Shown: piece after piece, positions 33,505 to 43,152 of the stretch
How positions within the stretch are numbered: position 1 is the first letter of the stretch
Layout: each line of letters begins with the position of its first letter
NCBI RefSeq assembly: GCF_031451695.1
Contig: NZ_JARWAM010000004.1
Span: forward strand, 186,001 to 250,000
Length of the DNA: 64,000 bases
Source of the DNA: Franzmannia qiaohouensis
GTDB lineage: Bacteria > Pseudomonadota > Gammaproteobacteria > Pseudomonadales > Halomonadaceae
Reading direction: 5' to 3'
The notes under the pieces: generated by a model
The model's input: the letters and a program-made list of their open reading frames with translations, nothing else
Told to the model about the DNA's origin: nothing
Databases searched by the model: none
Program-made: the position numbers and the translations under genes

Positions 33505-34626
33505 TCAAGCCAGGCGCTTCTCCGTCTCGCTGTCGAACAGCACCGCACGGGCCATGTCGATGCGCAGCGCGAGGCGTTCGCCTGCCGCTACCCGGCACTT
33601 GGGGCCGACACGCGCCGTGGCCTCGCCCTCGCCCAGCTGCAGCTGAACCAGGATATCGGCGCCGGTGGGCTCGACCACGGTGATGCGTGGTGTGAGCAGC
33701 ACGCCCTCGTCGTAGTCACTCAGCCGCGCATCGTCCTCGGCGAAGTGCTCGGGGCGCAGCCCGAGAATGACCGGCTGGCCGACCCGCTCGACCATGGCCG
33801 GGGTTTCCCGCTCACGCGGCCAGGGGAGCCACAGAGATTCCTCCTGCGGTGTCTCCACGCGCAGCCAATAAGAGCCCGCCTCACTCTCCAGCGTCGCGGC
33901 AATGAAGTTCATCGACGGCGAGCCCATGAAACCGGCCACGAAGATGTCTACCGGATTGTTGTAGACCTCATCGGGCGAGCCGAGCTGGAGGATACGGCCG
34001 TCGCGCATCACTGCGATGCAATCGGCGAGCGTCATGGCCTCGATCTGGTCGTGGGTGACGTAGACGATGGTGGTTCCAAGGCGCTGATGGAGCTTCTTGA
34101 TCTCGGTGCGCATCTCGACGCGCAGCTTGGCATCCAGGTTGGAGAGCGGCTCGTCGAACAGATAGACCTTGGGCTCGCGGGCCAGCGCCCGGCCCATCGC
34201 CACCCGCTGGCGCTGGCCACCGGAGAGCTGCGACGGCTTGCGCTCGAGCAGGTGCGACATCTGCAGCAGGTTGGCGACCCGCTCCACGGCGGCGTCGCGC
34301 TCGGCCTTGGGCACCTTGCGCATCTCCAGGCCGAAGCTGATGTTGCCGCGCACCGTCATGCTCGGATAGAGCGCGTAGGACTGAAACACCATGGCGATAT
34401 CACGCTCCGCCGGGGTCTGCCAGGTGACGTCCTCGCCGGCGATGCGGATCTCGCCTGACGTGACCGGCTCGAGTCCTGCGATGGCGTTGATCAGCGTCGA
34501 CTTGCCGCAGCCGGAAGGCCCGACCAGGATCAGGAACTCTCCCGAATCGATCGCCAGGCTCACCTCCTTGAGCACCTGCTCGCTGCCGAAGTTTTTGCAG
34601 ACATTATTGATTTCAAGTGCTGCCAT
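33505..34626 (-). CDS. gtsD: Sugar ABC transporter ATPase, GtsD/MalK-like (373 aa)
   Basis: This is the energy subunit of a carbohydrate ABC importer of the CUT1 class. It has Walker A (GPSGCGKST), Q-loop (FQSYALYPSMTV), signature LSGGQRQR, Walker B (VYLFDEPLSNLD) and the switch His (THDQIEAM), then a regulatory OB-like C-terminal region (VILGLRPEHF). Homologous to glucose transporter ATPases of Pseudomonas and to UgpC/MalK. ATG 34626 has AAAGAGG about 7 bases upstream. It is the last gene of gtsABCD on this strand. Confidence 0.9.
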   Translation of the reverse strand: MAALEINNVCKNFGSEQVLKEVSLAIDSGEFLILVGPSGCGKSTLINAIAGLEPVTSGEIRIAGEDVTWQTPAERDIAMVFQSYALYPSMTVRGNISFGLEMRKVPKAERDAAVERVANLLQMSHLLERKPSQLSGGQRQRVAMGRALAREPKVYLFDEPLSNLDAKLRVEMRTEIKKLHQRLGTTIVYVTHDQIEAMTLADCIAVMRDGRILQLGSPDEVYNNPVDIFVAGFMGSPSMNFIAATLESEAGSYWLRVETPQEESLWLPWPRERETPAMVERVGQPVILGLRPEHFAEDDARLSDYDEGVLLTPRITVVEPTGADILVQLQLGEGEATARVGPKCRVAAGERLALRIDMARAVLFDSETEKRLA

Positions 34627-34654
34627 CTTGAAAACCTCTTTGTTGTTCGGTTAC

Positions 34655-35533
34655 TCAGCCCTTGACCGAGCCTGCCGTGAGCCCACGCACGAAGTACTTA
34701 CCCGCCAGGACGTAGACGACCAGGGTCGGCAGGGCGGCGATCATCGCCGCTGCCATGTCGACGTTGTACTCCTTGGCCCCGGTCGAGGTATTGACCAGAT
34801 TGTTGAGCGCTACCGTCACCGGTTGGGTGTTGTGGGCCGAGAAAGCCACGCCGAACAGAAAGTCGTTCCAGATCTGGGTGAACTGCCAGATCACCGAGAC
34901 CACGATGATCGGCGCCGATACCGGCAGCAGGATGCGCCAGAAGATACGCAAGAAGCCGGCACCATCGAGCTTGGCCGCGGAGACCAACTCGGTGGGCACC
35001 GCCACGTAGAAGTTGCGGAAGAACAGCGTGGTAAAGGCGATGCCGAAGACCACGTGCACCAGGATCAGCCCCGCCCGGGAGGTTGATAGCCCCAGCCAGC
35101 CCAGGGTCTGCGCCATTGGCAGCAGCACCACCTGGAACGGGATGAAGCAGCCGAACAGCATCAGCGCAAAGACCAGCTCCGAGCCCTTGAAGCGCCACTT
35201 GGTCAGCACATAGCCGTTGAGCGCACCGATGGCGGTGGAGATAAGCACGGCAGGTACCACGATGGCGATGGAGTTGAAGAAATAGCCCCCCACCCCTTCG
35301 CAGCGCATGCCGGTGCAGGCCTCACCCCAGGCCTTGCCCCAGGGCGCCAGCGTTGGCTCGCGGGGCAGCGACAGCAGCGTGCCGGGGGTGATCTCGGCCA
35401 GCGGCTTGACCGAGGTGATCAGCATCACCACCAGTGGCAGCAGGTAGAACAGCGCCGCCATGATCAACACGGCATACAGCAAAACACGCGCGATACGTGC
35501 GCCCAGCGTGCGTCGGCGGATCACATTATCCAT
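34655..35533 (-). CDS. gtsC: Sugar ABC transporter permease, GtsC-like (292 aa)
   Basis: This is a six-helix inner-membrane permease of the MalG type. The cytoplasmic EAA-type loop that docks the ATPase is present as ELVSAAKLDGAGFLRIFWRILLPVS. The long periplasmic loop after TM1 contains two Cys (EACTGMRCEGVGG). It starts at ATG 35533, overlapping the gtsB stop region by 8 bp, and it is followed by gtsD after 28 bp. Confidence 0.9.
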   Translation of the reverse strand: MDNVIRRRTLGARIARVLLYAVLIMAALFYLLPLVVMLITSVKPLAEITPGTLLSLPREPTLAPWGKAWGEACTGMRCEGVGGYFFNSIAIVVPAVLISTAIGALNGYVLTKWRFKGSELVFALMLFGCFIPFQVVLLPMAQTLGWLGLSTSRAGLILVHVVFGIAFTTLFFRNFYVAVPTELVSAAKLDGAGFLRIFWRILLPVSAPIIVVSVIWQFTQIWNDFLFGVAFSAHNTQPVTVALNNLVNTSTGAKEYNVDMAAAMIAALPTLVVYVLAGKYFVRGLTAGSVKG

Positions 35534-36467
35534 GGCGGCGGTTCCTCAGCTCGGAGTAGAGGTAGGGCACCAGGATCGCCAGCACACCGCCCAGCATCAG
35601 CATGGCGCTGGCCGACCCCAGGCCGATCTGCGCGCGGGTAAAGGCGTGGGCGTACATGAAGGTGGCCGGCAGGTCGGAAGCGTAGCCTGGCCCGCCACCG
35701 GTGAGCGCTACGACCAAATCGAAGCTCTTGATGGCGATGTGCGAGAGGATCATCACCGCGCTGAACACCACCGGGCGCAGGCAGGGGATCACCACCCGCC
35801 AGTAGACACGCGGCAGGCTGGCACCATCGAGCTGGGCAGCCTTGAGGATGCTGTCGTCGATGCCGCGCAGCCCGGCCAGGAACAGTGCCATGACGAAGCC
35901 GGAGGCCTGCCACACCGCGGCGATCACCAGGGTATAGATGGCCATGTCGGGGTTGACCAGCCAGTCGAAGCGAAACTCCTCGAAGCCCCAGCCGCGCACC
36001 ATGGCCTGGATGCCCAGCCCGGGATTGAGCAGCCACTTCCAGACCACCCCGGTGACGATAAAGGACAGCGCCATGGGGTAGAGATAGAGAGTGCGCAGCA
36101 CGCCCTCCTGACGGATACGCTGGTCGAGCAGGATGGCGAGCACCACCCCGATGACCAGGCAGATCGTCACGAACAGGCCGCCGAAGATCACCAGATTGGT
36201 GGACGCTACCCACCAGCGGTCGTTGGTCATCAGCCGCGCATACTGGGCGAAGCCGACGAATTCATAGCTTGGCAACATCCGCGAACTGGTCAGCGAGAGG
36301 ATGAACGTCCAGAGCATAAAGCCGTAGACGAAGAACAGGGTGATGGCGACGGAGGGCGCCAGCACCAGCCGCGGCAGCCAATCCTGCAAGCGTGCCGTCA
36401 GCGAAGGCCGGCCAGCGCGCGGGATGGGCACGCCGGAACGCGCCGCAGATGTCGATGCGGGTTTCAT
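35526..36467 (-). CDS. gtsB: Sugar ABC transporter permease, GtsB-like (313 aa)
   Basis: This is a MalF-type permease that pairs with GtsC. An N-terminal cytoplasmic tail of about 30 residues precedes the first helix (LAPSVAITLFFVYGFMLWTF). The EAA-type loop is DSILKAAQLDGASLPRVYW followed by RVVIPCLRPV. ATG 36467 is preferred: GAGG lies 8 bases upstream, while the GTG three codons earlier does not improve the site. Located between gtsA (80-bp gap) and gtsC (8-bp overlap). Confidence 0.9.
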   Translation of the reverse strand: MKPASTSAARSGVPIPRAGRPSLTARLQDWLPRLVLAPSVAITLFFVYGFMLWTFILSLTSSRMLPSYEFVGFAQYARLMTNDRWWVASTNLVIFGGLFVTICLVIGVVLAILLDQRIRQEGVLRTLYLYPMALSFIVTGVVWKWLLNPGLGIQAMVRGWGFEEFRFDWLVNPDMAIYTLVIAAVWQASGFVMALFLAGLRGIDDSILKAAQLDGASLPRVYWRVVIPCLRPVVFSAVMILSHIAIKSFDLVVALTGGGPGYASDLPATFMYAHAFTRAQIGLGSASAMLMLGGVLAILVPYLYSELRNRRHG

Positions 36468-36547
36468 GCGAGTCACCTCAACAGCGGGAGACGAAGAGCC
36501 GGCAGCCCGCCCGGGAGACGGGCTGCACGGCGTGGCGTGTCAGCGCC

Positions 36548-37819
36548 TCAGCCAGCGGCGCTGGCGGCCCGCGCCAGCCGCTCTGCGGCCTGCTCTGCGG
36601 TCATGCTCGCGGCGTTGAAGTAATTGGTGATGATGTCGAAGAAGGCCCCCTGCACATCGCTGTTCATGGCCATGCGGTGTGCCATGCTGGGTACTAGGGT
36701 GTCGCCATCGCGGGCTTGCTCGAAATCCTCCAGCGACTGCTGGGCGCAGCTATCGAATTCGCCCATGTCGAGATCGGGGCGTGCCGGAATCGAGCCCTTG
36801 ACCTTGTTGAAAGCCGCCTGGAACTCGGGTTCGAGCACCAGGCGGGCCAGCGTTTGCTGCGCCTCCTGATTCTCCGGCTCGGTCACCCGGAACATCGCGA
36901 AGCTGTCGATATTGAAGATGAAATCCGTCTCGGTGCCCGGCACCGGCGAACAGAGGTAATCGACCCCCGCCTCCATGCCGGCAGCGCTGAATTCGCCCTT
37001 AGCCCAGTCGCCCATCAGCTGCATGGCCGCATCGCCGTTGATGACCATCGACGTGGTGAGGTTCCAGTCACGCCCCGGCATGCCTTCGTCCATCAGTTCG
37101 CGTAGCCGCTTGAAGGTCTCGAGCACCTCGATCATGGTATCGCTCTCGATCGCCTCGATATCGAGATCGACGAAGACTTGGCGATAAAAATCGCTGCCTC
37201 CATAACTCAGCACCAGGCTTTCGAAAACGGTCGCATCCTGCCAGGGCTGACCGCCGTGGGCGAGCGGCACATAGCCGGCTTCGCGCAGCTGCTCTCCGGC
37301 ATCGAACAGCTCATCCCAACTGGTAGGCAGCGCGACCCCGGCATCTTCGAGCACCTGCGGATTGGCCCACAGCCAGTTGACCCGGTGCACGTTGACCGGT
37401 ACCGCCACGTAGTTACCCTCGTAGCGCATCATGTCGGCAACCACATCGGGCAGCAGCGCGTCCCAGTCGCCCTGCTCCGCCACCTCATCAAGGTTACCGA
37501 GCAGCCCCAACTCCCCCCACTCCTGAATTTCCGGACCGTTGATCTGCGCCGCCGACGGAGGATTGCCGGACATGGCGCGGGACTTGAGCACCGTCATGGC
37601 GCTATCGCCAGCCCCCCCGGCCACCGCGAAATCCTCCCAGGAGTGGCCTTCCGCCTCGACCAGGTCCTTGAGCACGCCGACAGCCTGGGCTTCACCGCCG
37701 GAGGTCCACCAGTGCAGCACCTCTACTTCACCGGCCTGGGTCGTGGACATGGCAGCCGCCGCTACGGTCAAGCCGAGCAGCGTCTTGCGAAACAGCGGAA
37801 ATCGGGTGAATGGGCGCAT
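36548..37819 (-). CDS. gtsA: Sugar ABC transporter substrate-binding protein, GtsA-like (423 aa)
   Basis: This is a periplasmic binding protein of the SBP family 1. The signal peptide spans about residues 1-29 (ending ...AMSTTQA), and the mature protein begins GEVEVLHWWTSGGEAQAV, a start typical of glucose/mannose binders of Pseudomonas. ATG 37819 has GGAGA 8 bases upstream. Glucose is the likely substrate by similarity and by the neighbouring GltR/GtrS-like pair; mannose or another hexose is possible because a sugar isomerase is adjacent. Confidence 0.88.
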   Translation of the reverse strand: MRPFTRFPLFRKTLLGLTVAAAAMSTTQAGEVEVLHWWTSGGEAQAVGVLKDLVEAEGHSWEDFAVAGGAGDSAMTVLKSRAMSGNPPSAAQINGPEIQEWGELGLLGNLDEVAEQGDWDALLPDVVADMMRYEGNYVAVPVNVHRVNWLWANPQVLEDAGVALPTSWDELFDAGEQLREAGYVPLAHGGQPWQDATVFESLVLSYGGSDFYRQVFVDLDIEAIESDTMIEVLETFKRLRELMDEGMPGRDWNLTTSMVINGDAAMQLMGDWAKGEFSAAGMEAGVDYLCSPVPGTETDFIFNIDSFAMFRVTEPENQEAQQTLARLVLEPEFQAAFNKVKGSIPARPDLDMGEFDSCAQQSLEDFEQARDGDTLVPSMAHRMAMNSDVQGAFFDIITNYFNAASMTAEQAAERLARAASAAG

Positions 37820-37936
37820 AGGGCGTGTCTCCGGATATTGTTAGAATGTTACCGACCGTGATGGAGCCGGCTACACACCAAGCTAACGCATTCGCCTCCA
37901 GCGCAGGGTTACTTAGTAATGGATAGTGTTGCCGGC

Positions 37937-39151
37937 TCATTGCACGCTTGAAACATTCCTCAGGGTCGCGATGACGTCATAGCAGGCCCCCATGGTGTGG
38001 TAGTCGACCTTGCCCGCCGGGCTCTTCTCGTCGGAGTAGCGCCGGTTATCCGGCGTCAGAATGCGATACCAGGCGCCGTGGTGGTGATCGATCATATGCT
38101 GCCAGCAGAACGCCCATAGCCGCTCATACCACTGCCAGTATTCCGGCTCAGCGGTGCGCTGGCCAAGCATTGCCGCACAGGCCAGGCTCTCGGCCTGGAC
38201 CCAGAAGTACTTATCCGCGTCAAAGATATTGCCTTCCAGATCAAGGCCATACACCAACCCGCCGTGCTCTGGGTGCCAGCCAGCCTCCACGCTGGTCAGG
38301 AACAGTCGGCTGGCGGTGGGCAGCAGCCAGGCCTCGGGGGAGCGCCGCTCCAGCAACAGTAGCAACTTGGCCCACTCGGTCTGGTGGCCTACCTGGTAGC
38401 CCCAGGGCCGGAATAGATGGCGTGGGTTGTCACGGTGGTAATCCAGGTCGCGCCGCCACTGCCGATCGTAATGCTCCCAGATCCAGCCCCCCTGCTCGGG
38501 CTTGTCTGAGCTTGCCGGGTCATACTGCGACGGCGCCAGGCAGAAGGCGCGGGCAAGCTGCAGTGCACGCTCGAGAAAATCTCGGTCGCCGGTCGCGTCG
38601 TAAGCGGCGATCAGCGCCTCGCAGCTGTGCATATTGGCGTTCTGCCCTCGGTAATCCGACACTCGCCAGTGGCGGTCCGCCTCATCGGCATAACGCTGCC
38701 ACTGCGCCTCCCAGAAACGCCTCGTCTGCAGGTCATGTACGCGATACAGGCCCTGACGGGCCTCCTCGATGCCGGCCTTGAGCGCCGTCGCATGAGCCAG
38801 AAGCACGAAGGCCAGGCCATAGCAGTGATTGGTGTCGTCCTCGACCCGTCCATCATCCAGCGTCCAGGCGTAGCCCTGGTAGTCGGGCTGGAAATGCACC
38901 TGCTCGAGGAAGTGCAGCGCGTGGCGCGCGCCCTCCAGGTACTCCGGGCGCTGGAAGTGCTCAGCATAGCGGGCATAGGTGAAGACGTAGCGGGCGCTGG
39001 ACACCAGATGACGGTGGCGCCGATCGTAGATCTCGCCATCGTCGCGCAGATAGTGGAAGAAACCGCCCTGGGGATCGATGGCCCGCGGGTGATAAAACGC
39101 CATGGTCTTGCGAACATGAGCTTCGAGAGACGCGATATCGTAGACGTCCAT
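37937..39151 (-). CDS. AGE-family sugar epimerase/isomerase (mannose isomerase-like, 404 aa)
   Basis: This is an N-acylglucosamine 2-epimerase superfamily enzyme with the alpha6/alpha6 barrel. Conserved acid-base and binding residues appear in DTNHCYGLAFVLLAHA, WGYQVGHQTEWAKLLL, KYFWVQAESLACA and DYHTMGACYDV. This pattern resembles YihS-type aldose-ketose isomerases that interconvert mannose, fructose and glucose, rather than true N-acetylglucosamine epimerases. It lies between the sensor kinase and gtsA on the same strand, suggesting it processes the sugar brought in by the transporter. Specificity is inferred. Confidence 0.85.
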   Translation of the reverse strand: MDVYDIASLEAHVRKTMAFYHPRAIDPQGGFFHYLRDDGEIYDRRHRHLVSSARYVFTYARYAEHFQRPEYLEGARHALHFLEQVHFQPDYQGYAWTLDDGRVEDDTNHCYGLAFVLLAHATALKAGIEEARQGLYRVHDLQTRRFWEAQWQRYADEADRHWRVSDYRGQNANMHSCEALIAAYDATGDRDFLERALQLARAFCLAPSQYDPASSDKPEQGGWIWEHYDRQWRRDLDYHRDNPRHLFRPWGYQVGHQTEWAKLLLLLERRSPEAWLLPTASRLFLTSVEAGWHPEHGGLVYGLDLEGNIFDADKYFWVQAESLACAAMLGQRTAEPEYWQWYERLWAFCWQHMIDHHHGAWYRILTPDNRRYSDEKSPAGKVDYHTMGACYDVIATLRNVSSVQ

Positions 39152-39215
39152 GAGCGTGTCCTTGAGAGCGATGAACCCCCTAACCTAACCGATCGCGCCA
39201 ACCGCGCCATGTTTC

Positions 39216-40706
39216 CTAATGCTGCAAAGTATTGCTTGGGTCCCGGCGCGGGATGCTCAGGGTGACGAGCAAGCCGCCTTGGGGATGGTTGGCTAGCGTG
39301 ATCTCGCCGCCTAGCGCGCGGGCGATATGCCGGGCGATGCCCAGTCCCAGGCCACTCCCCCCCGTATTGCGGCTGCGCGAGGGCTCGAGGCGTACGAAGG
39401 GCGCGAACACCCGCTCGCGCTGAGCCTCGGGAATGCCCGGACCGTGATCGCGGATCGCGATGGACAGCCGCTGCGCCGAGTCGTCCAGCGCCACCTCGGC
39501 GCGCCTGCCGTAGAACACCGCATTCTCCACCAGGTTTGCCAGGCAACGCTTGAAGGCCAGCGGCTTGACCGTCAGCGGTGCGGCGTGTCCCGCAAGGGTC
39601 ACCTCGCCGCCCTGAAGCGCCAGCTCGCCGGCCAGCTCCTCGAGCACCGCGCGCGGATCGACCGCCTGCATCGCCTCGTGCAGGTCGAACCCCTTGACCG
39701 ACGCCAGCGCCCCCTTGACCAGCAGATCGAGTTCATCGAGTGAGGCACAGAAGCGCTCGCGCTGCAGCGGATCGTCGAGCATCTCGGCACGCAGGCGCAT
39801 GCGAGTAATCGGCGTCTTGAGGTCATGGGAGACCGCCGAGAACAACCGCTCGCGCTCGTCTACCTGCTCGCAGATGCGCTCCTGCATGCGGTTGAACGCC
39901 ACCGCCGTGGCCGCCACCTCGCGCGGCCCCGTCTCGCGCAACGGCGGCGCGTCGAGGTCGTCGCCCAGCTGTCGCGCCGCCCTGGCCATGCGGGCAAGCG
40001 GGCGAGTCACGCTGCGGATGCCAAGCAGCGAAAGGCCGATGACGGTGAGCAACACCATCAAACCGGCCAGCAGGCGCTCGCCCGACATCCAGCGACTCTC
40101 GTTGAACAGGTCCGCTACCGGCAGCAGCGTCGCCACGTAGAGCCAGGTCTCGGGGCCGAGCTCCATCTGCACCACCAGAATCGGCGGCGACAGCGGCTCC
40201 ATCAGTAGGCTGTGCTGTCCCCAGCGCGGCGGCAGGTCGTGCAGCAGCACTTCGTTGTTGTACATGCGCAGCGTCTCGGGGCGTGAGAACTCCACCAGCA
40301 CGTCGCTGATGCTCAGCTCGCGGGCCAGGATCTCGCGGAAGTTGTCGACCACCAGCGCCTTCTCGGGCCCCGAGCCGATGTCCTGCACCGGGATGCGCCG
40401 CTCATTGACGCTGACGAAGAAGCGCGTACCGCCCATGTTGCGCAGCTGATCGAGCACGATATGGCGGTACTCATAGGGCAACGAACGAAAGAAGCGCATG
40501 GTCGAGGCCACGCTGTAGGCGATGTTCTGCGAGAGTTCGTCGAGCTGCTCGAGCTGGCTCGATCGCACCTGGGAGGTCCAGATGGTATAGCTGGCCAGCT
40601 GGGCGGTGAGCACGCCGACGATCATGATCAGCACGAAACGTCCGCGCAAGGTGCGTGGCAAGCCCCGCACCAGGCGGCGGCGGCAGCGTTGCCAACGCGC
40701 CGCCAT
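39216..40706 (-). CDS. gtrS: Sensor histidine kinase, GtrS/GltS-like (496 aa)
   Basis: This is a membrane-bound kinase. TM1 is at about residues 25-45, a periplasmic sensor region at about 46-205, TM2 at about 210-232, a HAMP linker (RSVTRPLARMARAARQLGDD), the dimerisation/phospho-acceptor motif AVSHDLKTPITR with the phospho-His, and the ATPase domain with N-box LANLVENAVFYG and G-box GSGLGLGIARHI. The ATG at 40706 overlaps the stop of the response regulator gene (TGATG), so the two are coupled. By context it senses a sugar-related signal and controls gtsABCD and glucose catabolism, as GtrS/GltR do in Pseudomonas. Confidence 0.87.
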   Translation of the reverse strand: MAARWQRCRRRLVRGLPRTLRGRFVLIMIVGVLTAQLASYTIWTSQVRSSQLEQLDELSQNIAYSVASTMRFFRSLPYEYRHIVLDQLRNMGGTRFFVSVNERRIPVQDIGSGPEKALVVDNFREILARELSISDVLVEFSRPETLRMYNNEVLLHDLPPRWGQHSLLMEPLSPPILVVQMELGPETWLYVATLLPVADLFNESRWMSGERLLAGLMVLLTVIGLSLLGIRSVTRPLARMARAARQLGDDLDAPPLRETGPREVAATAVAFNRMQERICEQVDERERLFSAVSHDLKTPITRMRLRAEMLDDPLQRERFCASLDELDLLVKGALASVKGFDLHEAMQAVDPRAVLEELAGELALQGGEVTLAGHAAPLTVKPLAFKRCLANLVENAVFYGRRAEVALDDSAQRLSIAIRDHGPGIPEAQRERVFAPFVRLEPSRSRNTGGSGLGLGIARHIARALGGEITLANHPQGGLLVTLSIPRRDPSNTLQH

Positions 40707-41431
40707 CACGGCAGCGCTTCGACCCGAGCGGTGAGCACGTAGCCCGCCCCTCTCACGGTGCGGATCAGTTGATGGTAATGGGCGTCCTCACCGAGTCGCT
40801 GGCGCAAGCGGCAGACATGCACGTCGATGGAGCGATCCAGCGGCGGCGCCGGCCGGCCACGGGTCAGCTCGAACAGCGCATTCCGGGAGAGCACCTGCTC
40901 GGGGTGTTCGAGAAACACCTGCAACAGCTGGAAATCGGCACCGGAAAGCGGGATACGCTGCTCCTGCCGGTCGATCAGTTCACGGGTCATGCGATCCAGC
41001 CGCCAGCCACCGAAGCTGACCAGCCGTGCACGTGCGGGATGCTGCAGCTGCTGGTCGCCGCGGGCACGGCGCAGCACCGCCTTGATGCGCGCCAGCAGCT
41101 CACGGGGGTTGAACGGCTTGCTCAGGTAGTCGTCGGCGCCAAGCTCCAGCCCCAGGATACGGTCGGTCTCGTCGGCACTGGCGGTAAGCATGATGATCGG
41201 TACGTCGCTGCCGCGGCGAATGTCTCGACAGAGGGTGAAACCGTCGTCACCGGGCAGCATGATATCGACGATCAGCAGGTCGGGAGACTCGACGGCCAGC
41301 AGACGATGGAGTGACACGCCATCTTCGGCGGCCAGGGCTCGGTAGCCGTGGCGCTCCAGGTAGTCGACGAGCAGTTCGCAGATCTCGGGATCGTCGTCGA
41401 CCACGATCAGGGTAGCGGGCGGTGTGGTCAT
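40706..41431 (-). CDS. gltR: OmpR-family response regulator, GltR-like (241 aa)
   Basis: An N-terminal receiver domain has acidic pocket DDD (residues 12-14), phospho-acceptor Asp56 in LLIVDIMLPG, and Lys in LSKPFNPREL. A C-terminal winged helix DNA-binding domain (about 140-235) includes RSIDVHVCRLRQRLGED and TVRGAGYVL. ATG 41431 is the start that gives a canonical receiver; the open frame continues back to 41599 without homology. It is likely to control the gts operon with the coupled kinase. Confidence 0.9.
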   Translation of the reverse strand: MTTPPATLIVVDDDPEICELLVDYLERHGYRALAAEDGVSLHRLLAVESPDLLIVDIMLPGDDGFTLCRDIRRGSDVPIIMLTASADETDRILGLELGADDYLSKPFNPRELLARIKAVLRRARGDQQLQHPARARLVSFGGWRLDRMTRELIDRQEQRIPLSGADFQLLQVFLEHPEQVLSRNALFELTRGRPAPPLDRSIDVHVCRLRQRLGEDAHYHQLIRTVRGAGYVLTARVEALP

Positions 41432-41549
41432 CGTGGTCCGATGGCAGGGGCCTTGTTTCGGCAGCGCCGGTGGGGCATTACCAGATGCACTAGATGATGG
41501 GCAAGCCCGGCGGGCACGACAAGAGCTCCTAGACCATGGTCGACAAGCG

Positions 41550-42347
41550 CTAGAGCGCGAAGCGGTCTCGCAGGAGCCTGGCCACGGCGGTATCGGCATG
41601 GTGGCCGATCACCCTGGCGCCGTGGACACGCCCGGCGAGTCCAGGATGGGCATTGGCCATGACGTGGGCCTCGCCGGCCACCGACAGCATTTCGGTGTCG
41701 TTGAGGTTGTCGCCGAAGGCCAGGCAGGCCTCGGGGGCAACGCCCAGGCGCTCGAGCAGTGCCAGGAGCGCCTGGCCCTTGTTGACCCCGCCGGCCATCA
41801 CCTCCAGAGAGTTGGCCATCGAGTAGGTGACGTGCAGTTGGTCGCCAATTCGCGCGGCGATGCCGGCCTCGAGCTCGGCCAGGTGCGCTGGATCACCGAT
41901 GTAGAGCACCTTGCCCACCCCCTGGCCATCGAGCAGGGCCGGCTCCACCACCCGGTAGCCGAAGCCGGTATGCGCGTGCAGCGCCAGCAGCCCCGGTGCC
42001 GGGGCGTCGATCAGCCACTCATCGTCTTGATAGAGATTGAGGCGCACTTCGGCCGGGCGCTCCAGGGCGATCAGTTGGCGAGCGTGCTCCGCCGCCAGGT
42101 GTCGAGCATGCAACAGCTGATCGTCCGGGGCGTGCAGATAGGCGCCGTTGGTGCTGATCAGATGCACCGGCACACCGAGCCGCTCGCGAAACGCCAGCAT
42201 GTCGCGATAGTGGCGGCCCGAGGCGAAAGCCAGGTGGTGGCCCCGCTCGGCCAGGGCGCGCAGGGTGTCGACGGTGTCGGGGTGAAGGTCGTGGTCGGCG
42301 CCCAGCAGGGTACCGTCGAGATCAGAAACGATCAGGTGTGGCGGCAT
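41550..42347 (-). CDS. Cof-type HAD-IIB family phosphatase (265 aa)
   Basis: This is a haloacid dehalogenase-type hydrolase of the Cof/YidA group that dephosphorylates small molecules such as sugar phosphates. Motif I is DLDGTLLG with the nucleophile Asp, motif II is AFASGRHY, and motif IV is AFGDNLNDTEML (GDxxND). The cap domain lies between. ATG 42347 has GAGGA 6 bases upstream; the frame runs back to 42440. It lies between the sugar regulator and a divergent NAD(P)-binding gene. Substrate unknown. Confidence 0.9.
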   Translation of the reverse strand: MPPHLIVSDLDGTLLGADHDLHPDTVDTLRALAERGHHLAFASGRHYRDMLAFRERLGVPVHLISTNGAYLHAPDDQLLHARHLAAEHARQLIALERPAEVRLNLYQDDEWLIDAPAPGLLALHAHTGFGYRVVEPALLDGQGVGKVLYIGDPAHLAELEAGIAARIGDQLHVTYSMANSLEVMAGGVNKGQALLALLERLGVAPEACLAFGDNLNDTEMLSVAGEAHVMANAHPGLAGRVHGARVIGHHADTAVARLLRDRFAL

Positions 42348-42460
42348 GCAGCGTCCTCGATGGAATCGTGTCACCCCGACTAACGTATAGCCGAACGGCC
42401 TGCGACCACAAGCGTCGAACGCGTATGCTGGACGCCTCATACCGTGTCACAGGAGACGCC

Positions 42461-43090
42461 ATGAAGACGCTCGTGATCGGCGCCAACGGCCAGATAGGCC
42501 GCCAATTCTGCGAACTCGCCAGCCGCGGCGGCATGTCGCTGCGCGCCATGATCCGCCACTCCGGCCAGCAGCCGTGGTTCCACGAACGCGGCATCGATAC
42601 CGTGATCGGGGACCTGGAAGGCGACTTCCATCAGGCCTTCAACGGCTGCGACCAGGTCGTCTTCAGCGCCGGTTCGGGCCCGCATACCGGCCCCGACAAG
42701 ACGCTGCTGATCGACCTCTACGGCGCGATCCGCGCCGTCGATCTGGCGGTCGAGCGCGGCTTGGAGCGGTTCCTCATGGTCAGCGCACTGCGCGCCAGCG
42801 ACCCCATGGCCGCCCCCGCCAAGCTGCGGCCCTATATGGCGGCCAAGTTTGCCGCCGATGCCTATCTACGCAGCGCCCGCATTTCCCACGTGATCCTCAA
42901 GCCCGGCAAGCTCACCGATGCGCCCGCCAGCCGACTGGTCAGTGCCTCAGCCGCGCATGCCGACGGGCTCGAGGTCTCGCGCGGCAACGTCGCCTACGCG
43001 CTGCTACACCTGAGCCAGGCGCGCATGCTCAAGAACCGCGAGTTCGACCTGCTCGACGGCGACTCGAGCATTGCCATGGCCCTGCTGTAG
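42461..43090 (+). CDS. Atypical SDR NAD(P)-binding protein (209 aa)
   Basis: This is a small Rossmann-fold protein of the YwnB/NmrA-like atypical SDR group. The glycine motif GANGQIGRQ begins at residue 8. SALRAS and YMAAKFAADAYL give a YxxxK-like segment in the expected region. Members are thought to act as reductases or redox-sensing proteins. The ATG at 42461 has AGGAGA about 4 bases upstream. It is divergent from the HAD gene and lies 62 bp before rnb. Function unknown. Confidence 0.85.
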   Translation: MKTLVIGANGQIGRQFCELASRGGMSLRAMIRHSGQQPWFHERGIDTVIGDLEGDFHQAFNGCDQVVFSAGSGPHTGPDKTLLIDLYGAIRAVDLAVERGLERFLMVSALRASDPMAAPAKLRPYMAAKFAADAYLRSARISHVILKPGKLTDAPASRLVSASAAHADGLEVSRGNVAYALLHLSQARMLKNREFDLLDGDSSIAMALL

Positions 43091-43152
43091 ATTGGCGGGG
43101 CCGACGGGAATCCGTATAGTGGCTGCCTACCCCCGCCAAGCTAAAGTGTCCG

